49,345 bases of DNA from Ophiosphaerella korrae (GCA_028456385.1 JALNQF010000311.1:1-49345); one strand, 5' to 3'; shown: positions 25,235 through 35,549, counted from the stretch's first letter. Made by a program: numbers and translations. The notes: a model not told the origin generated them from the sequence alone.

Positions 25235-28200
25235 CTATTCCCCTCTTTAGGTAGGTTCTTATTTCTCTACCCTAGGCCTAAGGTTATTAGTCTAGTTTCT
25301 TTGTTTATCTCTAGTTCTTTATTGTTCTCTATATCTTTACGTTCTAATCGCAACAAACTTCTTCTTGTTACTCGTGTTACTCGTAATAGGGTTAAAATGT
25401 TTCCTTACTCCTATTGTACTTAGCTAAAACTTACGTACTTTGTGTCTTTAAAGGATAGTAAATACTATAATAAGTGTATTCTAGCTAATATTTAATATAA
25501 GTACACTCTGTCTAGCGTTTCTCTTATAGAATATAAGTATTTAATTTCTATGTAGTCTCTTCTTACTAAGTTATGTAGGGCGAGCTATTAACTAGGCTTA
25601 AGAGATACTATTGTTATAGCTCGCAGTAGCTAAGGCTAAGCGTAAGCTAACTCTTTGTAAGCTAGTAGATCTTTATTCTTGTATTAAGCGTCTTTGTAAG
25701 ATAAAGGCTTATAATAACGCTAAATCGTCTAAATAGTCTCGTACCTTAGAGGCTGAGATAGACCTCGAAGATATAGTTTAGGCTGCTCTAGCTCCTGTTA
25801 TATTAGGCGTTCCTAACGCCTCTCTATCTAGTAGTAGTATCGTTAGTTTTCTTGATTTACTACAAGGCGCTCTAGAAGGTTTTAATTTTAGAAGTCCTTT
25901 AGTTTTTTAGAGTAGTTAAGGTTGTCTTCTAGTTCTTATGTTTCTTCCTATAGTTGTCCTTTCTCGTCTGTACCTATCTATTCTACTAGGTAGTAGTTTC
26001 TACTATTACGGAACTAGTATTATAGGATTTCTTTAACTTCTTATTCTTCTTATTCTCTATACGTGTCTGCTTTGTACACTAGTAGTTCTACGTTTTGTAG
26101 TACTTGTTCTAGTAGGGCTACGTAGAATATTAAGTATATCCTTATCTTGTTTAGTAGCTTTAATTTGTATATAACTAGTGTAACTTCTTTCTTGATTTTG
26201 TATAGTCCTATCTTAACGTAGTCTAATTTTAAACTAGGTTGTTTACTTTTAATATTCTTCTATACTAACTATACTTTTTCTTCCTCTCTAAATTAGGGTC
26301 CTTCCTTGTACTTCTTGTTATAGTACTTTGCTATTTAATTATGTAGGAATTCTGTATCCTATCTTAATTAGTTGTGTATATCTCTAAGTTTATTAGTAAA
26401 GTTTTCTCCTCTTAGAGACCAAGATATCTAATTTCTTAGTATCTAGTATACGTTAGGTTTAAATCTATAGTTCGTAAAGAAGGGTAATACTCTTATTACT
26501 ATATTCTTTACGCTGTTGTATACTAATTGTGCTATAGGTAGTAGCTATACCTAATTATTCTAGTTGTAGTTAAGGTAGTATCTTAGGTATTGTTCTACTA
26601 TCTAATTTATTTGTTCTAACTATCTGTCTATTTGTAGGTAGTATGCTGTAGATATCGCGTGTTATATTCCTAATTACGCTGTTATCGTTCCCTATAGTTT
26701 TAATATAAATCGTATATCTCTATCTATAATAATCTTATCTAGTAGTCTATATTAACTAATTATAGTTCCTAGAACCTAGTATATAGTAACTTCTATCCTA
26801 CTTTTTTCTTTATATAGTCTAAAGTATATATACTTTATAAGTTTATCTACTATTATTAAGATTCTATTATATTTAACTCCTAATATTAGATCTTTAGACT
26901 TAGGTAACTTTGTAATAAAGTCTATTGTAATAACTCCCTATAGTTATTCTAGTACTTCTACTAGTTATAGTATTCTATATAGTATATATCTATTGTATTT
27001 GTTCTTTTAATATTCTATATAGTCTTGTAGTACCTCTATTACTAGTTGTCTTGCTTTTAGAATGTAGTAATCTTGTAGTAGTCTATCTAATATTTTCTTA
27101 ATACCTTAGTAACTATATACTAGTAATTTGTAGAATTGTTGTATAAATTCCCTTTAAATTTTTCTTAGAATATATGTTCTTCTATATACTTATGTAAATC
27201 TATCTTAGATTTTAAGTTTTTCTATTTCTTTAGATACTTCTTGTATTGTTTTCTAAATCTATTTGTTTAGCTTATTACTTGTCCTCTTAAGTGTTGTAGC
27301 TATCTTAGGTGTGTTTAGGACTAAATATCCTTCCTTGTTCTTAACTAGAACTATACTAGTAGCGCTTACTTCTTCTTGTAAGTCTAGTCTTCTACTTAGA
27401 GCGTCTATAAATTAGTTGTCCTTCCCTTTTATATATATTATTTCTATATTAAATATTAATAGAAACTCCTACTATCTTATATAGCGTTATAACAGCTCTT
27501 TATTTATTATAAATCCTATAAGATTCTTATAGTCTATATAAACCTTTATCTAGTGCTTTGCTCCTTGTAGGTATATTCTCTATTATTTAAATACTTTGTA
27601 GATTGCTAGTATCTCTTTGTTATAGATTAGGTAATTAAGTTCTACTATTTTTATCTTCTTAGAGAAGTATTCGACTAAGTATTCCTTTTTAGTCTCTAGG
27701 TCTTCTTATATTAGTGCTATTCTGTAGACTAAGTTTAATGTATCTATTTTTACTATTACTAGTAGTTCTAGGTTATATATTCTAATAACTAGGTTTTCTA
27801 TAAACTTCTTTTTTATTCTCTTAAATACCTTATTACATTCCTTTATCTATTTAAATAGCGTATCTTTTTTTATAAGTCTTGTAATTAGCTCTATATCTTT
27901 AGAGTATCCTACTATTAACTTTCTATAAAAGTTAGCTAGCCTATAAAATTGTTGTACCTCTTTTAAGTTCTTTAGTGTTAGCTATTTGTTAATTAAGTTA
28001 ATCTTTTCTAGGTTAATCTTGATTTTTCCTAGTTTAATAATAAATCTAAGGAAATCTATTTTCTTTGTATAGAACTTGCATTTTCTTATCTTAAGAAATA
28101 TTTTAGCTTCTACTAGTTTCTTTAGCACTTTATACACGTGTTGTACGTATTCTTCCTCTATTTCTAAGAATATAAGGATGTCGTCTAAGTATGCAAATAT

Positions 28201-31200
28201 AAATATATCTAAGTACTCTCTTAGTACTATATTAATTCTCTCCTAGAATACTACTAGTGCGTTTGTTAAACTAAACGGCATAACTAAGTATTTGTATAGT
28301 CTATATTATATTCTAAACACTATTTTCTACTTATCTCTTTTCTTAATTCTAATCTAGTAGTATACGTTTTGTATATCTAGTTTCGTAAAGATCTTTACTC
28401 TTTGTAGCCTATCTTGCATTTTATCTATTCGTAGTAGTAGGTATTAGTTCTTGTTTGTAATTGCGTTAGTTTTTCTAAAATCTACGTAGGGTCTTTTATC
28501 GCTTATCTCTTTTTTGTCTACAAATATTAATCTATATACTACTAAGGATTTAGATTCTTTTATCTATCCTTTCTTTATTGCATTTTGTATAAATAATCGT
28601 TTAATCTTAGATTCTTCTTCTATTTTTTAGTAGACTAGACTCTATCCTATGTTCTTTTCTTCTTCTAGTTCTATTGCTAAGTCCTATAGTTAGTGTTCTA
28701 GGAGGTAATCTTTTAGTTCTATAAGCTGCTTTTCCTATTTCTTGTATTCTTCTAGGAATCCTCCTTTATAGGTACTTATATTAGCTTTTAGCATGTCTGT
28801 TTTATTATAACTAATTTTTCCTATTTTCTAATCAATGTGTAGGTTAGTTATCTATAACTATAGTATACTTAATATTATATCTTGTTTATTATTAATTGTT
28901 GTTATATCTATAACTATGTTCTAGATTTCTAGTCCTTCTAACCTTAGTGTTAAAGGTGCTGTCTTAAACTATATTAGTTCCTAGAATAGTTTTCTTTTGA
29001 TCGTGCTTAGTTGTCTAGGGTATTTCTTTATTATATACTTTATTCCCTATGTTTCTATAAACTTCTTTAATATAAAGTTTCTTGTAGCTCTACTATTAAT
29101 TATTAATCGTACTTTCTTTCCTTAGTATATACCTGTTTTTGTAATATATAGGCCTCCTATACCTTCTAGCCTTTCTTACTTTAGTAATTTATTAAATTAT
29201 TTGTTTTTCTAGGGCTATAGGCCTACTTTAAGTTTGTATTTTTCGTATTTTAGATACTTATCGTACATGTATTTGTACTATAGTCCTCCTTAGACGCATT
29301 TCTTAGATAATTTTAGGCTAGGTCTTACTACTATATATCTATCTTCTAGGATTATTTCTTATCCTTAGATATCTTCTACTATAATTACTCTTGTATAGTT
29401 ATAGCCTCTTCTCCTTATAGGCTATACGTTATTATTTACTTTAGGGTTTTTGTATATAGTGTAATTCTTGTCTAGGTATAATATCTATAATACTTTAAAA
29501 TATACTAGATATCTTAGGTCTATTATTTTGTTATCCTCTTCCTAGTACTTATTTTTTCTAGGTGTGTCTATTATTAGGATATAGTACACTACTAGTACTC
29601 TTAGTATATAGGCTTCGTTAATCTATTACGTTCTTCTAGCAAGGTACTACTATTCTTTTTATATAGGTATTCTTCCTACTACAACTATATATTACTTTAT
29701 CTATTCTTAAAATAGTATAAACTTTGTTTCTTTAGGATTGCGTTCTTTTTAGTCTTTATACGCTTCCTCTATACTTATAACTATTAAGTATATCTAAACA
29801 AACTTCTATTTTTTATTTCGTTCCTTTATATCTAATATTGTGCAGCTATCGTAGCTGTATATTATTAGCTAGGCGTACTCTATACCTCTTATACTAACTT
29901 GTTTCTTGCTTTCTTATAGTCCTTTAGAGGAAGCTATAGTAGTCTCTTTATCTAGTGCTAGTCCTTTAGCCTAGATTAATAGTACTAGGGGCTCTTCCCC
30001 TTCTAAGTCTTCTGTTAGTAAGTCTATTACTTAGGCTGTTTCTTCTAGCTAAGCTTTTGTTCTTTCTTTTATTACTACTACTCTTTATCTCTATTATAGG
30101 AAGTATCCTACTCTTTACTTACTAGAAAGATGTATATAGTAGTTGTCGTTATAACAAAAGGTCTAATAGAGTATTACATATTATACTTCTTTGCTCCTAG
30201 CTACTTTCTCCTAAGGTTTAGCCTATGCTTGTAGTACTTCCTTCTTCTTTTTAGTTATTTTTAACTAAGTTTCTTTCTTTAGGTCCTTACTCTTGTAGTC
30301 TTTTATAAAGTGTCCTAGTTTCCCGTATTTATAATATACTATATCTTATTTCTTCTTTAATTAGTATTCTTTCGCGTAGTAGCCCTTTTTACTATAGTTA
30401 AAGCACGTAAAGTCTTTACTCTTCTTCTTCTTCTTATCCTTATTAGCGTTAAAGATTATAGGGTCTCTAGTATCCTAATTTCTATTTTAGGTGCTATACT
30501 TGTTCTTCTTCTATTCCTAAAAATTATCGTTAATTTGTATTACCTATTACTTTAGGGCTTCTAGTGTCCTTGGTTTCTCTATATAGATTATTTCGTATTA
30601 AATCTTAGAGTTTAGTCCTTGTTTAAATCGTGACATTAATACAGACTCGTTCTATTCTATATTTTAGGATAGTTGTTTAAATTGTAATACGTACTTTAGA
30701 ATACTCTAATTCTATATAAGCTTCTCTAGTTGTTCTTTAGCTTGTCGGGTAACATCTATATCCCTAAATACTACTCTTATTCGTTTAGTAAAGTATTTGT
30801 AACTTCTAAAGATAGCTCTAGTTTCGTCTTTTTGTATTATTAGAGAGTGTGTCGTGTAATCTATCTAGTAAGGCTCGTACTATCTTATTGCGTCTTCTTT
30901 AAGATATAGTCTAATATATATTACCTTCTTTTCTTCTATGTCAAAGTGTAGTACTTATATATCTATCTAGAGTTATGCTAATACGATAAAGGGTCTTAGT
31001 TTTTCCCTCGTTCTATTAAACTTCTTAAGTACGGGTATCTTTAGTAGTTTCTTTGTCGCGCTTATCTCTAGGCGTTACGTAATTAGTTCTATCTAGTTTT
31101 GTCCTTCAATAATAGCTTTGATTTATACTTTGTTCTATTTTGTATAATCTTGTAGTTCCTTGTTCTATATTTCTAAGGCGTCGATTACTATCTTTATATC

Positions 31201-31378
31201 TTCTTTTTTAGAGATTAGGTTGTTTATGTAGTTCTTGACGTCTCTCTATACTATATTGTCTAACTTATAACTACTTAGAGGTACTTTACCTCCTTTTTTA
31301 GTTAAACTTTCTACTATCGTATTAGCTAGACCGCGCGCTACTTACGCTTTGCTTCTCGCAATAACTAAATTAGTAAGG
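25235..31378 (-). pseudogene. Gypsy B gag-pol: chromovirus with intact RT active-site motif
   Basis: Read from right to left: gag from about 31,317 (ATA at the expected start) with long clean stretches; two zinc knuckles at about 30.33-30.4 kb (CFNYSKKGYY and KYGKLGHF contexts, with Cys partly replaced by Tyr); protease near 29.1 kb; RT with the complete YLDD at 28,180-28,191, the only copy in the window that keeps it; RNase H, integrase, and a chromodomain near 25.9-26.05 kb. TAA/TAG stops at former Gln/Trp codons remain frequent, so the product is dead. The 3' part from 25,235 to about 25,870 is untranslated on this strand. Confidence 0.9.
25397..25910 (+). pseudogene. Antisense reading frame at the 3' end of gypsy B
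   Basis: This is the best-preserved copy of a frame running opposite to pol. From an ATG at 25,397 it reads MFPYSYC, then LKLTY, SLKDSKYYNKC, and ANIQYKY with LSSVSLIEYK. With Tyr-for-Cys changes undone by comparison between copies, this resembles a small Cys cluster (C-x2-C-x6-C). About 60 codons in, the coding-like pattern moves to the +1 frame (GRAIN, then a Lys/Arg-rich coil, LEAEIDLEDIV, LGVPNASLSSSS, FLDLLQGALEGFNF). Stops are TAA/TAG only. The frame change could be an intron, a programmed shift, or a sign that it is not one gene. No known function is assigned. Confidence 0.38.
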
Positions 31379-31819
31379 TGTAATAGGCTTCCTATCGTTA
31401 ACTATAGGTACCTATCTAGTAGAGGTTAGTAGATTACGAGGTAATAGTAAAAGCTTAGGAGTAATCTGCAATAACTATAAACAATAGAAGATGTTTCGCA
31501 ACTGTCTTGTATTAGCGTTCTATAGTTAAAGGATTAAATTGCCGATGCTATCTTAATAATGCGCATTGCTACTAACTATATACTTATACTTCTTGGCTGG
31601 CTTCGTGCTTCGTGTTTGCTAAGATCGCAAATTGCGAATTTATTACGTAATGAATTTGTGCTTCGTATTTACTAAGGTCGCAAATCGCGAATTTATTACG
31701 TATCCCTGTTGTAGTTAGCTTCCTAGTTAAGTTTGTTGCCCTACAGGTCGTATATGTTGTTATTATCTGTAGTAGGGCTGATTGGTTTAAATTAGCTTTC
31801 CCTTGTTACTACTGTAACA
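31379..31819 (-). repeat. 5' LTR of gypsy B
   Basis: The LTR is 441 bp, with two tandem copies of the ~53-bp block (around 31,600-31,705). It starts tgtaataggcttcc and ends actgtaaca. It matches C closely, so B and C belong to one subfamily. Confidence 0.9.
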
Positions 31820-31824
31820 TACAC

Positions 31825-32120
31825 TCTATAATAGAGATACTAGATAGCGTGTATTTATATTAAATATTAGCTAAAATACACTTATTATAGTATTTGCTAT
31901 CTTTTAAAGATACAAGATAAGTAAGCTTTAATTAAGTATAATAGGTATAAGGAAATATTTTAACTCTATTACGAGTAACGTAAGTAACAAGAAGAAGTTT
32001 GTTACAATTAGAACGCGAAGATATAGAGAATAATAAAGAACTAGAAATAAATAAAGAAACTAGACTAATAACCTTAGGCCTAGGGTAGAGGAACGAGAAC
32101 CTACCTAGAGAGGGGAATAG
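31825..32120 (+). pseudogene. Gypsy C 3' end, resumed after B
   Basis: This continues the C internal region after the tacac duplication and corresponds to A at 2,815-3,112. On the sense strand it is untranslated and ends in the polypurine tract immediately before the LTR. On the minus strand, the part up to about 31,958 is the 5' end of the shared antisense frame. Confidence 0.8.
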
Positions 32121-32561
32121 TGTTACAGTTGTAACAAGGGAAAACTAATTCGAACTAATTAGCCCTACTATAGGTAATAACAACGTATATAACCTATAGG
32201 GAAACAAACTAGATTAGGAAACTAACTATAATAGGGACACGTAATAGATTCGCAATTCGCAATCTTAGCAAACACGAAGTACAAAGCCAAGCACGTGATA
32301 GATTTACAATTCGCGATCTTAGCAAACACGAAGTACAAAGCTAGCTAAGAAGCCTAGGTATATAGTTAGTAGGATGCGCATTGTTAGAATAGTATTAGCA
32401 ATTCAATCCTTTAACTACAGAACGCTAATACAAGACAGTTGCGAAACATCTTCTATTGTTTATAGTTATTGCAGATTACAACACGAGCCTTTGCTATTAC
32501 CTTACAATCCACTAACCCCTTAAGACAGGTACCTGTAGTCGACAACAGGAGGCCCGTTACA
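32121..32561 (+). repeat. 3' LTR of gypsy C
   Basis: The LTR is 441 bp, starts tgttacagttgtaac and ends ggcccgttaca, with both ends unmutated. It keeps more CA/CG than the 5' copy at 18,552, as expected from its position closer to the island border. Confidence 0.9.
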
Positions 32562-32571
32562 ATTAGTAAGG

Positions 32572-33017
32572 TGTTGTAGGTCGCCTGTCGTTAACTATAG
32601 TAACCCTTCTAGGCTGTATTAGTAAATTAGAAGGTAATAATAAAAGCTTGTGTAGTAATTAGCAATAACTATAAACAATAGTTGATTTGTGTGTGCAATG
32701 TCAAGTATTGGCGTTCTAGGTTAGAGATTGGATTGCCGATGCTATCCTAATAATGCGCATCACTGTTGACTATATACTTGTACTGATCTGTTTGTGCGAC
32801 CTTACAGATCACCTTGATCTGTCGCACGTGTTTACAGATCACCCTGATCTGTTGCACGTGTTTACAGATCACTCTGCATTACGTGTCCAGGTTGTGGTTC
32901 GTTTCCCAATCAAGTTCGTTGTCCCATAGGTCATTACCCCGCTCATCCCATGCTTCGTCAGCACTTGAGTCGGGACTGATTGGTTCCATCTCGATTTCTC
33001 TTGTTACACCTGTAACA
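32572..33017 (-). repeat. 5' LTR of gypsy D, RIP fading toward the gene island
   Basis: The LTR is 446 bp and partners 10,559-11,004. Its left part is moderately TA-rich, while its right part (from about 32,780) looks normal, with intact CA and CG. It contains three ~30-bp tandem units (32,784-32,873), each with acagatca/tgatctgt arms able to pair. An apparent reading frame over 32,814-33,101 is only the shadow of these repeats. Confidence 0.88.
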
Positions 33018-33033
33018 CTATGCACGAACTATT

Positions 33034-33498
33034 TGTTAGCGACGCTACAAACCTGCTTATGGGGGCCATTGTACCTGGAATCTGCTGATTGGCTCGCTTA
33101 AGCTAGTGCGGCGATCTGATTGGCTCGGCGCACGAGCGTGACGATCGCCAAGTCGCTAACCCCGCCGCAGCTGAAAGATCGCAGCCTCGGCCCTCACGAA
33201 CAAAGAAATTAAACAAAGGATTTTACATGGAAGGAGATGGACTACGTCAGCACAACTAATACAACAAAGAAACCAGCACCTTAATAGAAGGAGTGTTGAG
33301 GATCCGGCTCGCCGCCGTCTCGAGAGACCCAGCTGAGACCGCCGCAGCGCCGATACATAGATAGAGCGCAGGGCTAGAGATAGAGCGCAGGGCTAGAGAT
33401 AGAGCGCAGGGCTAGAGATAGGGACAGACAGATTAATCAATCAACTCTTTTCTCACTCAAGTTCACATCTATCAATTTCGTGACCGCAAAATCTGACA
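33034..33498 (+). repeat. Copia-type LTR with little RIP
   Basis: It starts tgttagcgacgc and ends atctgaca. It aligns over its length with the solo LTR at 13,547-14,018 and, reversed, with 45,874-46,349, but retains normal base composition. It carries three tandem copies of a 19-bp unit (gatagagcgcagggctaga) around 33,358-33,420 where the other copies have one. Flanks ctatt and ccttc do not match, so it may be a 5' LTR with a truncated internal region rather than a solo LTR. D inserted 12 bases to its left. Confidence 0.65.
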
Positions 33499-33650
33499 CC
33501 TTCGTAGGTTCTGTGGTCCAGTTCTAGCCTTTGCTGGTATTCGGCCCCGCCCTTAAAATCTCTTGGCATCGATTGCTTACGCGGCCTCGATTGACTATTA
33601 GCTAGCTCCTCCCTTGAAGTTGTGACACACTCTTGGCCTCGCTGTTTTTA
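33499..33650. other. Short non-coding spacer
   Basis: Normal base composition, with no convincing reading frame. The first part may be the start of the internal region of the copia-type element, since a stretch around gctggtattcgg resembles the sequence left of 45,874. It ends in the TA used as target by the Tc1 element. Confidence 0.4.
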
Positions 33651-33687
33651 CAAGGGTGGTGCACAAATTCTTGAGCATAGCTCGTGC
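33651..33687 (+). repeat. Left TIR of the Tc1 element
   Basis: 37 bp, reverse complement of 34,932-34,968 with a single mismatch of transition type. It lies directly after the target TA. Confidence 0.92.
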
Positions 33688-33923
33688 AGTGCAGGGGCTA
33701 TAGAAATTCATCGAAGATTCTTTACTCCAATAGAATTATATATACAATTCAGGACACTAGGATGACTAAGCATGTCAAGATGGCTCTATACGTCAAAACT
33801 CCAAAACGCCGCCTTACTTACTAGGAGAGATTAAGAATCTATGCTCTCCGCTACAACGATAGCTGGTCTCTCCCTTAGATCTCTTAGAAATTTAGTATCC
33901 TATACGAGACAGTTCGACGATGC

Positions 33924-34874
33924 TCACATGAGCCAGTTACTCCGTCGCGGCTGTCGCAGCCGTCACATCTGTTACAGCCACTGCTGCAGCGTCCCTACAG
34001 ACCTCTAGGTAGACCTCTACTTATTAATACTCCTTTACGCTAGAGGCTAATTCAGGCTGCTACTATATCTCGTGAGCAGCGGCAGAAGCCTCTCTAGCAG
34101 ATCGCTAACGAGCTTGGATTGAATTACGACGAACGAACAATCTAAAAAGCCTTTAGACAAGAAGGCTACTACTGTCGGCTAGCAACAGAGAAGCCTCTTC
34201 TTATAGAGAAACATATACAAGATCGCCTTCTATAGGCAGAGACCTGCCTAGCTTAGCTATAGGAGATGTAGAGAAGAATAATCTGGTCTAATAAGGCATT
34301 ATTCAAATGTAGGAGAGGGAAGGTCTAGGTAACAAGGAGGGTAGAGGAGAAATACTATCCAGACTGTATCGTCCCTAAGTTCAAGGATTACTGCTGCGTG
34401 ATAGTTTAGGCCTGTATTAGAGGAGATGGATCAAAGGGTCCGCTGCTAATTTAGGACCGTAAGATGTAGGGGAATATTAACTTATCTTCTTACTACCAAA
34501 GAGTTGTACCTTTGATCCAATCTTTTAAGCAAGAGCACGAAATCTTTAGAGTTGGGATAAGCAACGCTATTCTTATGCAAGATGGCGCTTCGTCTCACCG
34601 GGCTTCAGCTACAAGGCAGCTCTTTCATCAGCTTGCTATTCGACTTCTGTGGTGGCCAGCAAACTCGCCTAATCTTAATCCAATTGAGAATGTTTGGAGG
34701 CTACTCAAGTCAAGAGTTTGCAAGAGATGGCTAAAAACTAAGGAGGAGCTAATAATTGCAATCCAGGAAGAATGGGCTAAGATTGAACCCAAGGATATTT
34801 AGAAGTACTGCTTGAATATGAAGGATCGCTGTAACGCTGTACGCCTGGCTGGAGGTGGGCACACACGATACTGA
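33924..34874 (+). pseudogene. Tc1-family transposase with RIP-type stops
   Basis: It would encode the cut-and-paste transposase of the surrounding element. One frame is open except for about a dozen TAG/TAA codons, all where Trp or Gln fits. In order: helix-turn-helix region (about 34,020-34,170, with IANELGLNYDERTI), the first catalytic Asp position in IIWSNK (Asn codon at 34,290-34,292, expected Asp), the RRGKVWVTRR-type block, then MQDGASSH with the second Asp at 34,581-34,583, and PNLNPIENVW with the Glu at 34,686-34,688. The last two are 34 residues apart (DD34E). The stretch 34,512-34,802 is the longest stop-free piece. The frame ends at a TGA at 34,872-34,874. The start is uncertain because no ATG is found in frame near the 5' end. 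Confidence 0.88.
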
Positions 34875-34931
34875 GTTGATCCGAGTTGCATGTAAATTAC
34901 AGTGTACGTAAGATTCGATTAAATTCTATGC

Positions 34932-34968
34932 GCACGAGCCATGCTCAAGAATTTGTGCACCACCCTTG
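34932..34968 (-). repeat. Right TIR of the Tc1 element
   Basis: 37 bp, inverted copy of 33,651-33,687, followed by the TA duplication. Confidence 0.92.
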
Positions 34969-34970
34969 TA

Positions 34971-35549
34971 TTTTAGGTTAGTTAGCATCTACGACATTTT
35001 GTAGTCTGTTATCTATATTCGGGCGAGTTAAGCGAGTGCACTGCCTTAAACTAGGTCTTATGACTTTATGTTCTTTTGTTATTGGCCACCAGATCCTGTT
35101 TTGCTAATCCTTAGGCATATGCATTTACTTTTTCCTGGGCGTAGCTGAACACCGAGCTGAACATGTCGGAGGGATTCGCAGCACAAATGACAGTCTCGGA
35201 TACGAATATTCACCGTTCAGGGTAGGTGGGAGAGGGCTGATGATGCGATTTCCGCATAAGGTCGCGGAGGCTGAGTGTTGTGCTGGCTTTGTGATCCTCT
35301 CACATTGGGGTAGTTCACACTATGGTGCTCTCTCTCTCTGCACCATTCTGCCATGTCGAATGCCAGCCTGATGCCGTGTCTCATTGCGGCTTGGTATTAC
35401 TAGAGAAAGAAGCCTTCTAGCTGGCAGACAACCTGTTGAGGCCGCACATTGTTTTCCCCACCCGAAGCTCTCCCTTCTAAATACTCTTCCTTGCCCATAT
35501 ACGGCCAATCCGTATCCCCTGTTAATCCCCCTTCGGCCTAACATGCATT
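34971..35549 (+). promoter_or_regulatory. Upstream region of the membrane-protein gene
   Basis: No long reading frame or known element. A (CT)n tract at about 35,327-35,339 is of the pyrimidine-rich kind common in fungal promoters. A 20-codon frame starts at an ATG at 35,163 and reaches TAG at 35,225; a GTAGGT just before this stop could be a 5' splice site, so an upstream exon cannot be excluded. Another ATG at 35,543, seven bases before the chosen start and out of frame, runs to 35,632 and could reduce initiation at the main start. Confidence 0.4.

Larger units (their letters stand above)
24847..31819 (-). mobile_element. Gypsy B: innermost and least mutated element
   Basis: This is a full-length element of about 6.97 kb with LTRs 24,847-25,234 (388 bp) and 31,379-31,819 (441 bp) and the duplication tacac (24,842-24,846; 31,820-31,824) in C. 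The length difference is one missing ~53-bp tandem unit in the left LTR. Being innermost, it is the youngest of the nest, and it keeps more CA/TG dinucleotides than C or D. Confidence 0.92.
18552..32561 (+). mobile_element. Gypsy C: middle element of the nest, interrupted by B
   Basis: The LTRs at 18,552-18,992 and 32,121-32,561 are both 441 bp, with the duplication attag at 18,547-18,551 and 32,562-32,566. It is inserted in the first bases of the D internal region. Its own internal region runs 18,993-24,846 and resumes at 31,825 after element B; the join agrees with uninterrupted A near 2,810. A purine tract (agagaggggaatag) precedes the 3' LTR. Confidence 0.9.
10559..33017 (-). mobile_element. 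Gypsy D: outermost element of a triple nest
   Basis: This is a full-length Ty3/gypsy chromovirus on the minus strand. Its two 446-bp LTRs (10,559-11,004 and 32,572-33,017) pair in length and sequence. Flanking bases are ttata on the left and ctatg on the right; these differ only by C-to-T and G-to-A, so they are a RIP-altered 5-bp target duplication. Removing the later inserts (201-bp LTR-like, 472-bp solo LTR, 406-bp solo LTR, 313-bp MITE, element C with B inside) leaves an internal region of about 6.1 kb, equal to that of B. All D coding sequence is inactivated. Confidence 0.88.
33651..34968 (+). mobile_element. Complete Tc1-type DNA transposon (1,318 bp)
   Basis: It is bounded by TA dinucleotides (33,649-33,650 and 34,969-34,970). 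Terminal inverted repeats are 33,651-33,687 and 34,932-34,968: 37 bp, one mismatch (G/A), starting caagggtggtgcacaaattc. It contains one transposase frame of the DD34E type. It sits between the copia-type LTR and the membrane-protein gene, in the island of normal composition. It is structurally complete but coding-dead. Confidence 0.92.

Noticed and set aside
1..32500. Mitochondrial or plasmid origin because of the extreme AT content
   Set aside because: The sequence consists of nuclear retrotransposons with RIP-type changes and continues directly into an island with normal composition.
32814..33101. A 95-codon open frame on the + strand
   Set aside because: It runs through the tandem units of the D LTR and into the next LTR, so it is repeat shadow.
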